Below are positions 35,847 through 45,953 of a DNA stretch of 64,000 nt, piece after piece; the first letter of the stretch is position 1, and each line of letters begins with the position of its first letter. The stretch is from Lutibacter profundi (GTDB taxonomy: Bacteria > Bacteroidota > Bacteroidia > Flavobacteriales > Flavobacteriaceae): assembly GCF_001543325.1 (NCBI RefSeq), contig NZ_CP013355.1, forward strand, positions 2,324,001-2,388,000. Reading direction: 5' to 3'. The position numbers and the translations under genes are program-made. The notes under the pieces are model-generated. The model was given only the letters and a program-made list of their open reading frames with translations. It made no database searches and had not been told where the DNA came from.

Positions 35847-35872
35847 GAGGGGACGGTAAGTCCCCTCTTTTT
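35847..35872 (+). promoter_or_regulatory. Leader hairpin with T tract before rimP (attenuator candidate)
   Basis: A perfect 8-bp GC-rich stem (GAGGGGAC at 35847-35854, GTCCCCTC at 35860-35867) has a 5-nt loop and is followed by five T's. It lies between the promoter element and the rimP ATG at 35882. It has the form of an intrinsic terminator inside a 5' leader. Autoregulation by NusA is inference. Confidence 0.6.
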
Positions 35873-35881
35873 ATACTGATT

Positions 35882-36346
35882 ATGGATACAAAAAAAGTTA
35901 AAAATTTATTAAAGAATGCTCTAGAACAAAATACTGACCTTTTTTTAATAGAATTAAAATTTTTAGCCGATAATAAGATTTATGTTGAGGTTGATGGAGA
36001 TAAAGGCGTATCATTGAAAGAATGTATTAGAATTAGTAGAGAAATTGAACATAATTTAGATAGAGAAGAGGAAGATTTCTCATTAGAAGTTACCTCTCCA
36101 GATGTAGCTAACCCTCTAAGAGTTAAGAGGCAGTATGTGAAAAACATTAACCGTACGCTAGATGTAAAATTACAAGATAATACTACGGTTCAAGGCGTAC
36201 TTAAAAATGTAACAGAAAATGAAATTGAATTAGAATGGAAGGCAAGAGAACCAAAACCAATAGGAAAAGGAAAAATAACTGTAGTTAAAAATGCGATTAT
36301 ACAGTTTGAAGATATTTTAGAAGCAAAAGTGAAAATAATATTTTAA
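35882..36346 (+). CDS. rimP: Ribosome maturation factor RimP
   Basis: The 154-residue protein is a 30S maturation factor. Recognisable features are KIYVEVDGDKGVSLKECIRISREIE (about residues 36-60), SLEVTSPDVANPLRVKRQY (about 74-93) and the C-terminal Sm-like barrel with VKNAIIQFEDI. It is first in the conserved rimP-nusA-infB operon, 12 bp before nusA, behind a hairpin leader. Confidence 0.97.
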   Translation: MDTKKVKNLLKNALEQNTDLFLIELKFLADNKIYVEVDGDKGVSLKECIRISREIEHNLDREEEDFSLEVTSPDVANPLRVKRQYVKNINRTLDVKLQDNTTVQGVLKNVTENEIELEWKAREPKPIGKGKITVVKNAIIQFEDILEAKVKIIF

Positions 36347-36358
36347 TTTAGAGAATGC

Positions 36359-37618
36359 ATGGAAAATTTAGCATTAATAGAATCATTTTCAGAGTTTAAA
36401 GGAGATAAAAATATAGATAGAGTAACGCTAATGGCAATACTTGAAGAAGTATTTAGAGCTGCTTTAAAGAGAAAATTTGGATCTGATGATAACTTTGATA
36501 TAATTATAAACCCAGATAAAGGAGATTTAGAAATTTGGAGAAATAGAGTTGTGGTAGCCGATGGAGAAGTTGAAGACCCTAATGAAGAAATTGAACTTTC
36601 AGAAGCGCAAAAAATAGAACCAGATTTTGAAATAGGAGAAGATGTATCAGAAGAAGTAAAGTTGGTTGACCTTGGAAGAAGGGCTATTTTAGCTTTGCGC
36701 CAAAACCTTATTTCAAAAATTTATGAGCATGATAGCACAAACACCTTCAAACACTTTAAAGAATTAGAAGGAGATATTTATAGTGCAGAGGTTCACCATA
36801 TTCGTCATAATGCTATTATTCTATTGGATGATGATGGGAATGAGATTGTATTGCCTAAAAGTGAGCAAATACGTTCAGATTACTTTAGAAAAGGAGAATC
36901 AGTAAGAGGTATTATTAAAACGGTAGAACTACGTGGTAACAAACCTGTAATAATTTTATCGAGAACAGCTCCTGAATTTTTAGTCAAATTATTTGAACAA
37001 GAAATTCCAGAGGTTTTTGATGGTTTGATTACTATTGAAGGTGTTGCAAGAATACCTGGAGAAAAAGCAAAGGTGGCTGTAGATTCATATGATGATAGAA
37101 TAGATCCTGTTGGAGCTTGTGTTGGAATGAAAGGGTCTCGTATCCATGGGATTGTTAGAGAATTAGGAAATGAAAATATTGACGTACTTAACTACACAAA
37201 AAACACACAGTTGTATATTGCAAGAGCTTTAAGCCCTGCAAAAGTAGTTTCTATGAAAATTCATGAAGAAGAAGGAAGAGCTGATGGTAAAAAAGGACGA
37301 GTTGATGTATTTTTATTGCCAGAAGAAGTTTCTAAAGCAATTGGTAAAAACGGTGTTAATATTCGTTTAGCATCACAATTAACAGGGTATGATTTAGATG
37401 TTCAAAGAGAAGGCGTTGAGGCCGAAGATGATGTTGAATTAACAGAATTCTCTGATGAAATAGAAGCTTGGGTAATTAAAGAGTTTAATAAAATTGGATT
37501 AGATACCGCTCGAAGTGTATTAGAAAAAGATGTAAAGGAACTGTTAAAAAGAACTGATTTAGAAGAGGAAACTATTCTAGAAGTTCAAAAAATATTAAGA
37601 GAAGAATTTGAAGATTAA
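36359..37618 (+). CDS. nusA: Transcription termination/antitermination factor NusA
   Basis: The 419-residue protein has the RNA-polymerase-binding N-terminal domain (1 to about 130), an S1 domain (about 135-205; GDIYSAEVHHIRHNAIILL) and two KH domains (about 235-365; GACVGMKGSRIHGIVRELGNE, then KAIGKNGVNIRLASQLTG). The C-terminal acidic repeats of E. coli NusA are missing, as in most Bacteroidota. It modulates pausing and termination, and could act on the leader hairpin of its own operon. Confidence 0.98.
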   Translation: MENLALIESFSEFKGDKNIDRVTLMAILEEVFRAALKRKFGSDDNFDIIINPDKGDLEIWRNRVVVADGEVEDPNEEIELSEAQKIEPDFEIGEDVSEEVKLVDLGRRAILALRQNLISKIYEHDSTNTFKHFKELEGDIYSAEVHHIRHNAIILLDDDGNEIVLPKSEQIRSDYFRKGESVRGIIKTVELRGNKPVIILSRTAPEFLVKLFEQEIPEVFDGLITIEGVARIPGEKAKVAVDSYDDRIDPVGACVGMKGSRIHGIVRELGNENIDVLNYTKNTQLYIARALSPAKVVSMKIHEEEGRADGKKGRVDVFLLPEEVSKAIGKNGVNIRLASQLTGYDLDVQREGVEAEDDVELTEFSDEIEAWVIKEFNKIGLDTARSVLEKDVKELLKRTDLEEETILEVQKILREEFED

Positions 37619-37658
37619 TTTCAGATAATTCAAGAATAATTGGCTAAAAAATAACCAT

Positions 37659-40535
37659 ATGGCTGACAACAAAAAATTGAGACTAAATAAAGTATTACGA
37701 GAATTGAATATTTCGTTAGATAGAGCTGTTGAGCACTTAGCTAGCAAAGGCTTTGAAATTGAAGCAAGACCTACAACAAAAATATCTAATGAAGAGTACG
37801 AAATACTATTAGATGGTTTTCAAACTGATAGAAGTAAAAAAGTAGCTTCAAAAGAAGTTAGTGAAGAAAAAAGAAAAGAGAAAGAGGCTCTTAGGATAGC
37901 TGCTGAAGAAAAAATGGAAAGACAGCGCCTTGAAGAAGAAGCTAAAAAAGTTGTTGTTAAAGCCAAAGCTGAAAAACTTGAAGTTAAAACTATTGGTAAA
38001 ATTAATATTGAACCAAAAGAGGAACCCAAAAAAGAAGAAACAAAGAAAGAACAAGAAATAGAAAATAAGCCTAAAGTTGGGTCGAAACCTAAAGTTGAGC
38101 CAAAAGAAGAGTTAAAGCCAAAAAACAAGTTAGTAGAAAAAGAGCCAATTAAAGAAGTTAAAAAAGAAAAAGAAGAAATAAAGGTAGAAATACAAAAAAA
38201 AGAAGTTGAAAAAGTTGAACCAAAAATTACTGCCGAAAAAGTAGTAGGTAAGGTAGATGAACAAAAAAAGTCACTTAAAACAAGTAGTAAAGAAACTAAA
38301 ATTGAAGAGACTAAGAAAGGCGATAATACTGAAACCATGTCATCTCAAAAAATTACAACGAACTATAAGAAGTTACATGGGCCAAAAATCACAGGTAAAA
38401 CAATTGATTTAAAGCAGTTTGAAAAACCTAAAAAGAAAAAAACTGAACCTGTAGTAAAAAAAGGAACAACTGACACTAATAAAAAGAAAAGAAGACGTAT
38501 AGTTAAAAAAGCACCCGCATACAATGGTAAAAAACCAGGTTCACCTGGACAAAATAGACCAGGGGCTAGAGGAGCTCAACGCCGTCCTGTAGGAGCTAGA
38601 AAACAAATAATAAAAGAAGAACCTTCAGAAGCGGACGTTCAAAAACAAGTTAGAGAAACTTTAGAAAAACTACAAGGTAAATCTAAAAAAGGAAAAGGAG
38701 CAAAATATAGGAGAGATAAAAGAGAGCAACACCGTCAACAATCTGATATAGACCAAGAATTGCAAGCAATTGAAAGTAAAGTGCTAAAAGTAACCGAGTT
38801 TGTTACAGTTAGTGAAATTGCAACCATGATGAATATTCCTGTTACTGATATTATTTCCGCTTGTATGTCTCTAGGTATGATGGTAACAATGAACCAACGT
38901 TTAGATGCTGAAACGTTAACTATTGTAGCTGAAGAATTTGATTATACGTTAGATTTTGTAGGTGCAGAAGTTGAAGAAGCTATTGAAGAACACAAAGATA
39001 CTGAAGAAGAATTAGAGCAAAGAGCACCAGTTATTACAATAATGGGGCATGTTGACCATGGAAAAACGTCATTACTAGATTTTATACGTGAAGAAAATGT
39101 AATAGCAGGAGAATCAGGAGGTATAACCCAACATATTGGAGCCTACGGTGTTGAATTAAAAAATGGACAAAAAATAGCTTTTTTAGATACGCCAGGTCAC
39201 GAAGCTTTTACGGCAATGCGTGCTCGTGGAGGACAAGTTGCTGATATAGTTGTTATTGTAATTGCAGCTGACGATGATGTGATGCCACAAACAAAGGAGG
39301 CAATAAGTCATGCACAGGCAGCAGGTGTACCAATTGTATTTGCAATAAATAAAATTGACAAACCAAGTGCCAATCCCGATAAAGTTAAAGAACAGCTTTC
39401 AGCCATGAATTTGTTAGTTGAAGATTGGGGAGGAAAAATTCAATCACATAATATTTCAGCAAAAACCGGCGAAGGTATAGACGAATTACTTGAAAAAGTA
39501 CTTTTAGAAGCAGAAATGTTAGATTTAAAAGCGAACCCAAATAAACATGCAGTTGGTACTGTTGTTGAAGCTTTGTTAGATAAAGGGCGTGGATATGTAT
39601 CAACAATCTTAGTACAAGAAGGAACTTTAAAAATAGGTGATTTTATGCTTGCAGGTAAACATAGTGGAAAAATTAAAGCTATGTTTGATGAAAGGGGTAA
39701 TAGTATGAAGGAAGCAGGTCCCTCAACACCAGTTTCAATTCTAGGTTTAGATGGAGCACCACAAGCAGGAGATAAGTTTCATATTTTTGAAGATGAAAAA
39801 GAAGCTAAGCAAATAGCTTCTAAACGTTCGCAATTACAACGAGAACAATCGGTTAGAACACAACGTCACATCACTTTAGATGAAATAGGACGTAGAATAG
39901 CGTTAGGAGAATTTAAAGAGTTAAATATTATTTTAAAAGGAGATGTTGATGGTTCTGTTGAGGCTTTAACAGATTCTTTCCAAAAACTTTCAACTGATGA
40001 AATCCAAGTAAATATTATTCATAAAGGTGTTGGAGCTATTACAGAATCAGACGTGTTATTAGCTTCCGCTTCAGAAGCAATTATTGTTGGATTTAATGTG
40101 AGACCTTCTGGTAATGCACGTACTTTAGCTGACAATGAAGAAATTGATATTAGAACGTATTCGATTATTTATGATGCCATTAACGATTTGAGGGATGCAA
40201 TGGAAGGAATGTTATCTGCTGAAATTAAAGAGGAAGTAACAGGGAATGTTGAAATAAGAGAAGTGTATAAAATTTCAAAAGTTGGTAATATTGCCGGTTG
40301 TATGGTGATAAGTGGTAAAATATTTAGAAACTCTAAAATTAGAATTTTAAGAGATAATGTTGTTATACACTCAGGAGAATTATCATCATTAAAACGTTTT
40401 AAAGATGATGTTAAAGAAGTAGCTAAAGGATATGACTGTGGTTTGCAAATTAAAAACTATAATAATATTGAGGTGGGAGATGTTATTGAAGCTTACCAAG
40501 AAATTGAAGTTAAGAAAAAACTAAAAAGAAACTAG
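37659..40535 (+). CDS. infB: Translation initiation factor IF-2
   Basis: The 958-residue protein has an N-terminal IF2_N motif ([20 protein letters not shown]). A long Lys/Glu-rich low-complexity linker follows (about 65-240), then a basic segment and a second IF2_N. The GTPase domain has P-loop GHVDHGKTS (464-472), [15 protein letters not shown] and NKIDKPSAN. Domains II-IV end in a region rich in conserved glycine, with [19 protein letters not shown]. It delivers initiator tRNA to the 30S subunit. It is last gene of the operon and is followed by a long inverted-repeat element. Confidence 0.98.
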   Translation: MADNKKLRLNKVLRELNISLDRAVEHLASKGFEIEARPTTKISNEEYEILLDGFQTDRSKKVASKEVSEEKRKEKEALRIAAEEKMERQRLEEEAKKVVVKAKAEKLEVKTIGKINIEPKEEPKKEETKKEQEIENKPKVGSKPKVEPKEELKPKNKLVEKEPIKEVKKEKEEIKVEIQKKEVEKVEPKITAEKVVGKVDEQKKSLKTSSKETKIEETKKGDNTETMSSQKITTNYKKLHGPKITGKTIDLKQFEKPKKKKTEPVVKKGTTDTNKKKRRRIVKKAPAYNGKKPGSPGQNRPGARGAQRRPVGARKQIIKEEPSEADVQKQVRETLEKLQGKSKKGKGAKYRRDKREQHRQQSDIDQELQAIESKVLKVTEFVTVSEIATMMNIPVTDIISACMSLGMMVTMNQRLDAETLTIVAEEFDYTLDFVGAEVEEAIEEHKDTEEELEQRAPVITIMGHVDHGKTSLLDFIREENVIAGESGGITQHIGAYGVELKNGQKIAFLDTPGHEAFTAMRARGGQVADIVVIVIAADDDVMPQTKEAISHAQAAGVPIVFAINKIDKPSANPDKVKEQLSAMNLLVEDWGGKIQSHNISAKTGEGIDELLEKVLLEAEMLDLKANPNKHAVGTVVEALLDKGRGYVSTILVQEGTLKIGDFMLAGKHSGKIKAMFDERGNSMKEAGPSTPVSILGLDGAPQAGDKFHIFEDEKEAKQIASKRSQLQREQSVRTQRHITLDEIGRRIALGEFKELNIILKGDVDGSVEALTDSFQKLSTDEIQVNIIHKGVGAITESDVLLASASEAIIVGFNVRPSGNARTLADNEEIDIRTYSIIYDAINDLRDAMEGMLSAEIKEEVTGNVEIREVYKISKVGNIAGCMVISGKIFRNSKIRILRDNVVIHSGELSSLKRFKDDVKEVAKGYDCGLQIKNYNNIEVGDVIEAYQEIEVKKKLKRN

Positions 40536-40546
40536 TTTATATAAAT

Positions 40547-40684
40547 AAAGAGGCTGTCTGAAAGGCAATTATACTTGTCATTTTGAACAAAGTGAAAAAT
40601 CTCAACATCTTGATATATAAGTATTTAATTTCAAGGAGATTCTTCATTTACATTCAGAATGACACTTTTTAGACAGCCTCTTTT
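40547..40684 (+). repeat. Long inverted-repeat element after infB (also a probable terminator)
   Basis: The outer arms AAAGAGGCTGTCT (40547-40559) and AGACAGCCTCTTT (from 40671) pair perfectly. Inner arms 40576-40603 and 40636-40664 pair imperfectly over about 28 bp. The inner arm, beginning TGTCATTTTGAAC, belongs to a type of intergenic repeat I associate with Bacteroidota genomes. A T run follows the right arm, so the element can also terminate infB transcription. Confidence 0.75.
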
Positions 40685-40689
40685 TTATA

Positions 40690-41061
40690 TTAAATTTTAT
40701 CTTCCAAAACAATTGCTCCAGAATAGTTTTCTTTAATAACAAGTAAAACTCTATCAGCTTCTAAACGTGTAGTAAAATTACCAACTTGCGTTTTCCATTC
40801 AGGAGACTTATAAATAATTTTCACCTTATATTCAGGAAACGAATTACTAAAATTACGTTTTATTTTATAAGCTTGAGTCTCATTACCATTGTAAAGTTGT
40901 ATTTTATATACTATTGAATTTTTATTCTTTTTATTAAATTCCTTTTTTTGCTTTATTAAATTATTAATATTCTGACTTTCGCCTTGCGCGTAAGAATTAG
41001 TTATGTTTAAAAAAAAGGTCATAAAACCTAAAAGCATCAATTTTTTAATGAAATCATTCAT
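40690..41061 (-). CDS. Secreted SPOR-domain protein
   Basis: The 123-residue product has a signal peptide ending near SYAQ (about residue 26). Residues about 50-121 form one SPOR repeat (YKIQLYNGNETQAYKIKRNF, then KTQVGNFTTRLEADRVLLVI). SPOR domains bind glycan strands of peptidoglycan stripped of stem peptides, so a periplasmic location is expected. It stands alone and is convergent with infB across the inverted-repeat element. Confidence 0.88.
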   Translation of the reverse strand: MNDFIKKLMLLGFMTFFLNITNSYAQGESQNINNLIKQKKEFNKKNKNSIVYKIQLYNGNETQAYKIKRNFSNSFPEYKVKIIYKSPEWKTQVGNFTTRLEADRVLLVIKENYSGAIVLEDKI

Positions 41062-41163
41062 AATTATTTTATTTTTTTCAAATTTATTGTTTTTCTTTTA
41101 ATGGAGGAATTAGTATTGTTATTTAGAACGAATATAAATTACTGTTAACACAATTATAACATT

Positions 41164-41192
41164 TTGATGTTTATATATAAATGTTACTTTTG
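41164..41192 (+). promoter_or_regulatory. Promoter of the act operon
   Basis: TTG (41164-41166), an 18-bp spacer and TACTTTTG (41185-41192) match consensus. The predicted leader to actA is about 77 nt. Confidence 0.7.
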
Positions 41193-41275
41193 TCAAATCC
41201 TTTAAAAATGATTTAAGTCATCAGTTTTTAAATGAAAATATTGTACCAAACAAGAGAAAAATATTTTTTTTAAGT

Positions 41276-42850
41276 ATGAAAAGTGTTAAATTACACAGAC
41301 AATTATCAAGATTAGTAATCAATAGTCTTGTTTTCCTTTTATTATTTTCACTTAATTTATCGGCTCAAGAAGGCGATGTAGCAAATGGGGAAAAACTCTT
41401 CAAGTCTACATGTGCAGCTTGCCATAGGTTAGATAAAAAATTAGTTGGCCCTGCTTTAAAGGGAATTACTGATAAAAGAGAGCAAGATTGGTTAATTTCT
41501 TGGATTAAAGATAGTCCAGGAATGATTAAATCAGGAGATAAATTAGCAATTCAGGTTTTTGAAGAAAACAATAAATTGCCAATGACGCCAAACCCTCAAT
41601 TATCTGACCAAGATATTATTGATATTTTAGCGTATACAAAAGGTGAGCCTGCAGCTCCTAAAGCGGAATTAGTATCTCAAGAAATTGATCCTGCTGTTGA
41701 AAGAGGGAAAAAAGTTTTTAAAACCAACTGTGTAGCATGCCATAAGTTAGATAAAAAACTAATTGGTCCAGCTCTTTTCAAAATTGGAGAAAAGCGTGAG
41801 GCAGAATGGTTAAAGTTGTGGATTAAAGATAACGCAGCTCTAGTTGCATCTGGAGATAAGCTAGCAAAAGAAGTAGCTAACAGTACCCCAATTGCAATGA
41901 CTGCTTTTCCTCAGTTATCTGATCAAGACATTGAAGATTTATTAAAATACTTTGAAGTTGGTGATGTTAAAAAAGTAACAGCTAATGCTACTTCAACTTC
42001 AGTAGATAATCAAGAAATATTTAACAATCCAAGAACAGGCGTTTGGACCTCATTAGGTTTAACAATTTTAGCGTTTATATTGCTTTCATTAATTGTAGCT
42101 GCTACAACAAATAAAAAGGTTATAGAAGGTGAAGAGAAGGAAGATAGTATGCTAAAAAGCATGTTTTTGAGTCCTTTCTTACGTTTTCTAGCATTGGTAT
42201 TCTTTTTATTAGGTGGGGCATACTTAACTTTTGGTTATTTTATGCAGGTAGGTGTAGATACGGGTTATCAGCCAATTCAACCTATAGCATTTTCACATGC
42301 TGTACACGCTGGAGATAATAAAATAGATTGTCAATATTGTCACTCTTCAGCAAAAAACAGTAAAACTTCAGGTATTCCATCTGTAAATGTGTGTATGAAT
42401 TGTCATAAATCTATATCAGAATATAATGGTGAATTATTTGGAGAATATTCCAAAGCAGATTTGGATGGTGAAATTCAAAAAATATATGATGCAGTTGGTT
42501 GGGATAAAGAAAACCTCCAATACATTGAAGATTATGAACAAAAACCTATTGAATGGGTTCGTATTCATAATTTAGCAGATTTCGCATATTATAACCATTC
42601 TCAGCATGTAAATGTAGCAGGACTTAAGTGCCAAAAATGTCATGGGCCTGTGGAAGAAATGCACGAGGTAAAACAATTCTCAAAATTAACAATGGGATGG
42701 TGTATTAATTGTCACAAAACAACTGAAGTTGATATGAAGAATAATGATTATTATAAAAATATTCATGAACAATTATCAAAAAAATACGGTATAGAAAAAG
42801 TGACAGTAGCTCAAATGGGTGGACAAGAATGTGGAAAATGTCACTATTAA
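41276..42850 (+). CDS. actA: Alternative complex III subunit A with two extra N-terminal cytochrome c domains
   Basis: The 524-residue membrane-bound multihaem cytochrome has a signal sequence (to about residue 30). Two tandem class-I-like cytochrome c domains follow with CAACH (46-50) and CVACH (152-156), then membrane helices at about 258-276 and 303-322. The ActA pentahaem part has CQYCH (352), CMNCH (373), CQKCH (452), CINCH (476) and CGKCH (519). Seven CxxCH motifs in all would take part in quinol-to-cytochrome c electron flow. The two N-terminal domains are clearly duplicated: both carry CH(R/K)LDKKL(V/I)GPAL and PQLSDQDI. It is first gene of the act operon. Confidence 0.95.
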   Translation: MKSVKLHRQLSRLVINSLVFLLLFSLNLSAQEGDVANGEKLFKSTCAACHRLDKKLVGPALKGITDKREQDWLISWIKDSPGMIKSGDKLAIQVFEENNKLPMTPNPQLSDQDIIDILAYTKGEPAAPKAELVSQEIDPAVERGKKVFKTNCVACHKLDKKLIGPALFKIGEKREAEWLKLWIKDNAALVASGDKLAKEVANSTPIAMTAFPQLSDQDIEDLLKYFEVGDVKKVTANATSTSVDNQEIFNNPRTGVWTSLGLTILAFILLSLIVAATTNKKVIEGEEKEDSMLKSMFLSPFLRFLALVFFLLGGAYLTFGYFMQVGVDTGYQPIQPIAFSHAVHAGDNKIDCQYCHSSAKNSKTSGIPSVNVCMNCHKSISEYNGELFGEYSKADLDGEIQKIYDAVGWDKENLQYIEDYEQKPIEWVRIHNLADFAYYNHSQHVNVAGLKCQKCHGPVEEMHEVKQFSKLTMGWCINCHKTTEVDMKNNDYYKNIHEQLSKKYGIEKVTVAQMGGQECGKCHY

Positions 42851-42881
42851 TAAAAAAATATAGAAAATAAGTATATAAACA

Positions 42882-45800
42882 ATGGCATCAAATAAGAAAT
42901 ATTGGAGAAGCGTTGAAGAACTTAAATCAGATAGACCTATTGTTGAAAGTTTAATGCAAAAAGAATTTGTGGAAGAATTACCTACAGATGCATTTTTGGG
43001 TGATAAAGAAAATTTATCTCAATCTTCAACAACTCGACGCGATTTTCTAAAATATGTTGGTTTCTCAACTGCAGCTGTTTCACTAGCAGCCTGTGAAGGG
43101 CCAGTAATAAAATCGATTCCTTATATTGTTAAACCAGATAATATAGTTCCTGGAGTAGCTAATTATTATGCTTCAACAATGGCTGAAGGAGGAGATTTTG
43201 CGAATATTTTAGTAAAAGTTAGAGAAGGAAGGCCAATTAAAATAGAGCCAAATAAAATGGCTGGAAACTGGGGGGTAACTTCAGCAAGAGTTCAGGCATC
43301 AGTTTTATCTTTATATGATAATAATAGATTAAGAGGTCCTTTAGATAAAGGAGAACCAACAAATTGGGATTCTCTAGATAAAAAAGTTATTGAAACTTTA
43401 AACACGCTGAAAAGTAACAATGAAAAAATTGTTATTTTAACAGGAACTACAGCAAGCCCTTCATCAAATAAAGTAATTGAAGATTTTACAAAATTTTATA
43501 GTAATGTTTCACATGTTGTATATGACGCATTATCTGAAAGTGCAGCATTAGACGCCTTTGAAAGTATGTACGGTGTTAGAGCTTTGCCAAATTATAAATT
43601 TGAAAAGGCTGATGTAATTGTTTCTGTTGGAGCTGATTTCTTAGGAGATTGGCAGGGAGGCCAATATAGTGCCGCATATGCTAAGGGTAGAGTTCCTTCA
43701 AAAGGAAAAATGTCAAAGCTTATACAGTTTGAATCTAATTTATCACTTACAGGAGCAAATGCAGATGTTCGTGTACCGGTAAAACCTTCAGAACAAGTTT
43801 ACGCATTAGTTAATTTGTACAATTATGTAACAGGAAATAATTTTTATTCAAAAGAAACTCCTGTAGATGAAGCTATAAAAAAAGCGGCAGACCAACTTAA
43901 AAAATCTGGAAATAAAGCTGTTGTAGTTACAGGAATTCAAGATAAAAATGCACAGCTAATCGTAAATGCATTGAATGAGTATTTACAATCTGAAGCATTT
44001 GATATTACTACTCCTCGTTATGTAAAAGGAGGAAACGATGCAGATGTTAATAACTTGATTTCTGAAATGCAAGCTGGAAAAGTAGGAGCTTTGTTGGTTT
44101 ATAACACAAACCCTTCTTATTCTCTGCCAAATGCAACAAAATTTAACGAAGCATTAAAAAAAGTTAAACTATCAGTTAGCTTTGGTATGTCAGCTGATGA
44201 AACAGCTAATAAAACTCAGTTTGTTGCTACAACACCACATTATTTAGAATCTTGGGGCGATGCGCATTTTCAAGTAGGAAACTACAGTTTAATGCAACCA
44301 ACAATACAGCATTTGTTTGATACGCGTCAGTTTGAAGATAGTCTATTAACTTGGATGCAAGAAAATAAAAACTACTATCAATTCATAAAAGAAAATTGGG
44401 CCGCAACTATTTTAGATGGCGAATCGTGGAATAAAGTATTGCATGATGGTATTTATTCAAAAGAAGAAGAAATTTCGGTTGCTAAAAGTGAGGTAGATAT
44501 GGCAAGTTCAGTAGCTACTTTACTAAGTAATACGAAACCTGCTGATTTTGAATTAAATTTATATGCTAAAATTGGTTTAGGAGATGGAAAACAAGCTAAT
44601 AACCCTTGGTTACAAGAATTACCAGACCCAATAACAAGAACAAGTTGGGATAATTATATGACGATTTCTGCTGCTGATGCTGAAAAATTAGAGTTAGAAA
44701 ATTGGACGGTTAGCGATGGAGCATTAAACGGAAGTTTGGTAAACCTTAAAGTTGGTGATTCAACCATACAAAATGTACCGGTATTAATTCAACCAGGACA
44801 AGCAAAAGGAAGTATAGGCTTGGCAGTTGGTTATGGTAGAGAAGCAGGAATGCAACTAGAAATGATGACTGGTGTAAATGCATATTCATTGATGCAAGGT
44901 TTCAATACATTCCAACCAGTTACAATTGAAAAAGTTGATGGTGAACATGAATTTGCCTGTGTGCAATTGCAACACACCATTATGGGGCGTGATGAAATTA
45001 TTAGAGAAACAACTTTAGAGGATTATATTAATAAACCAAAAGATGATTGGAATAAAACACCTGAATTTTCATTAAACCATGTAGAGGTACCAGCTGAACG
45101 TGTAGATTTATGGGAAAAATTTGATGATACAATTGGTCATCACTTTAATTTATCCATAGATTTAGCCACTTGTACTGGTTGTGCAGCTTGTATAGTTGCT
45201 TGTCATGCAGAAAATAATGTGCCAGTTGTTGGGAAACACGAAATAAGAGTAAGTAGAGACATGCATTGGTTACGTATTGACAGGTATTACACCTCAGATA
45301 TGACTAATGAAAAAGCAAAAGAAGAAGGAATTTTTGGTACAGGAAAAATGTTTAATACAATGACAATTCCTCAAGAAAATCCTCAAGTAGCTTTTCAGCC
45401 TGTGATGTGTCAACATTGTAATCATGCACCTTGTGAAACTGTTTGCCCTGTGGCAGCAACTTCACATGGCCGACAAGGTCAAAATCACATGGCATATAAC
45501 CGTTGTATAGGTACCAGATATTGTGCAAATAACTGCCCTTACAAAGTTAGACGCTTTAACTGGTTTAAGTACCCAGACAATAATGAGTTTGATTTCAACA
45601 TGAACAACGATTTAGGAAAAATGGTATTAAACCCAGATGTTGTAGTACGTTCAAGAGGAGTAATGGAAAAATGTTCAATGTGTTTACAAAAAACACAATT
45701 AACTATTTTGAATGCAAAGAAAGAAGGGCGTCCTATTGTTGATGGTGAATTCCAAACTGCTTGTTCAAGTTCTTGTCCAACAGGCTCCATGGTTTTTGGA

Positions 45801-45932
45801 GATGTTAATGATAAGGAAAGTGAAGTTGCTCAATTAGCAAAAGATGATAGAACTTTCCATTTACTTGGAGAAATAGGTACAAAACCAAATGTTATGTACC
45901 ATTTAAAAGTTAGAAATATAGAAGAATCATAA
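42882..45932 (+). CDS. actB: Alternative complex III subunit B (molybdopterin-like fold plus Fe-S domain)
   Basis: The 1016-residue subunit has a late twin-arginine signal, TTRRDFLKYVGF (Arg52-Arg53), merging into a lipobox with Cys71 (SLAAC). A central region has the fold of molybdopterin oxidoreductases; in characterised ACIII it holds no cofactor. The C-terminal ferredoxin-like domain has cysteine clusters CTGCAACIVAC (764-774), CQHCNHAPCETVC (843-855), CIGTRYCANNC and CSMC with ACSSSCPTG. These fit three 4Fe-4S centres and one 3Fe-4S centre. It relays electrons from quinol to the c haems. It lies 31 bp after actA. Confidence 0.97.
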   Translation: MASNKKYWRSVEELKSDRPIVESLMQKEFVEELPTDAFLGDKENLSQSSTTRRDFLKYVGFSTAAVSLAACEGPVIKSIPYIVKPDNIVPGVANYYASTMAEGGDFANILVKVREGRPIKIEPNKMAGNWGVTSARVQASVLSLYDNNRLRGPLDKGEPTNWDSLDKKVIETLNTLKSNNEKIVILTGTTASPSSNKVIEDFTKFYSNVSHVVYDALSESAALDAFESMYGVRALPNYKFEKADVIVSVGADFLGDWQGGQYSAAYAKGRVPSKGKMSKLIQFESNLSLTGANADVRVPVKPSEQVYALVNLYNYVTGNNFYSKETPVDEAIKKAADQLKKSGNKAVVVTGIQDKNAQLIVNALNEYLQSEAFDITTPRYVKGGNDADVNNLISEMQAGKVGALLVYNTNPSYSLPNATKFNEALKKVKLSVSFGMSADETANKTQFVATTPHYLESWGDAHFQVGNYSLMQPTIQHLFDTRQFEDSLLTWMQENKNYYQFIKENWAATILDGESWNKVLHDGIYSKEEEISVAKSEVDMASSVATLLSNTKPADFELNLYAKIGLGDGKQANNPWLQELPDPITRTSWDNYMTISAADAEKLELENWTVSDGALNGSLVNLKVGDSTIQNVPVLIQPGQAKGSIGLAVGYGREAGMQLEMMTGVNAYSLMQGFNTFQPVTIEKVDGEHEFACVQLQHTIMGRDEIIRETTLEDYINKPKDDWNKTPEFSLNHVEVPAERVDLWEKFDDTIGHHFNLSIDLATCTGCAACIVACHAENNVPVVGKHEIRVSRDMHWLRIDRYYTSDMTNEKAKEEGIFGTGKMFNTMTIPQENPQVAFQPVMCQHCNHAPCETVCPVAATSHGRQGQNHMAYNRCIGTRYCANNCPYKVRRFNWFKYPDNNEFDFNMNNDLGKMVLNPDVVVRSRGVMEKCSMCLQKTQLTILNAKKEGRPIVDGEFQTACSSSCPTGSMVFGDVNDKESEVAQLAKDDRTFHLLGEIGTKPNVMYHLKVRNIEES

Positions 45933-45953
45933 ATCAAAGATAGATATTAAATT

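Noticed and set aside
37820-38338. 172-codon minus-strand open frame in infB
   Set aside because: It is the antisense shadow of the Lys/Glu-rich linker of IF-2, giving a Ser/Phe-rich product typical of such shadows.
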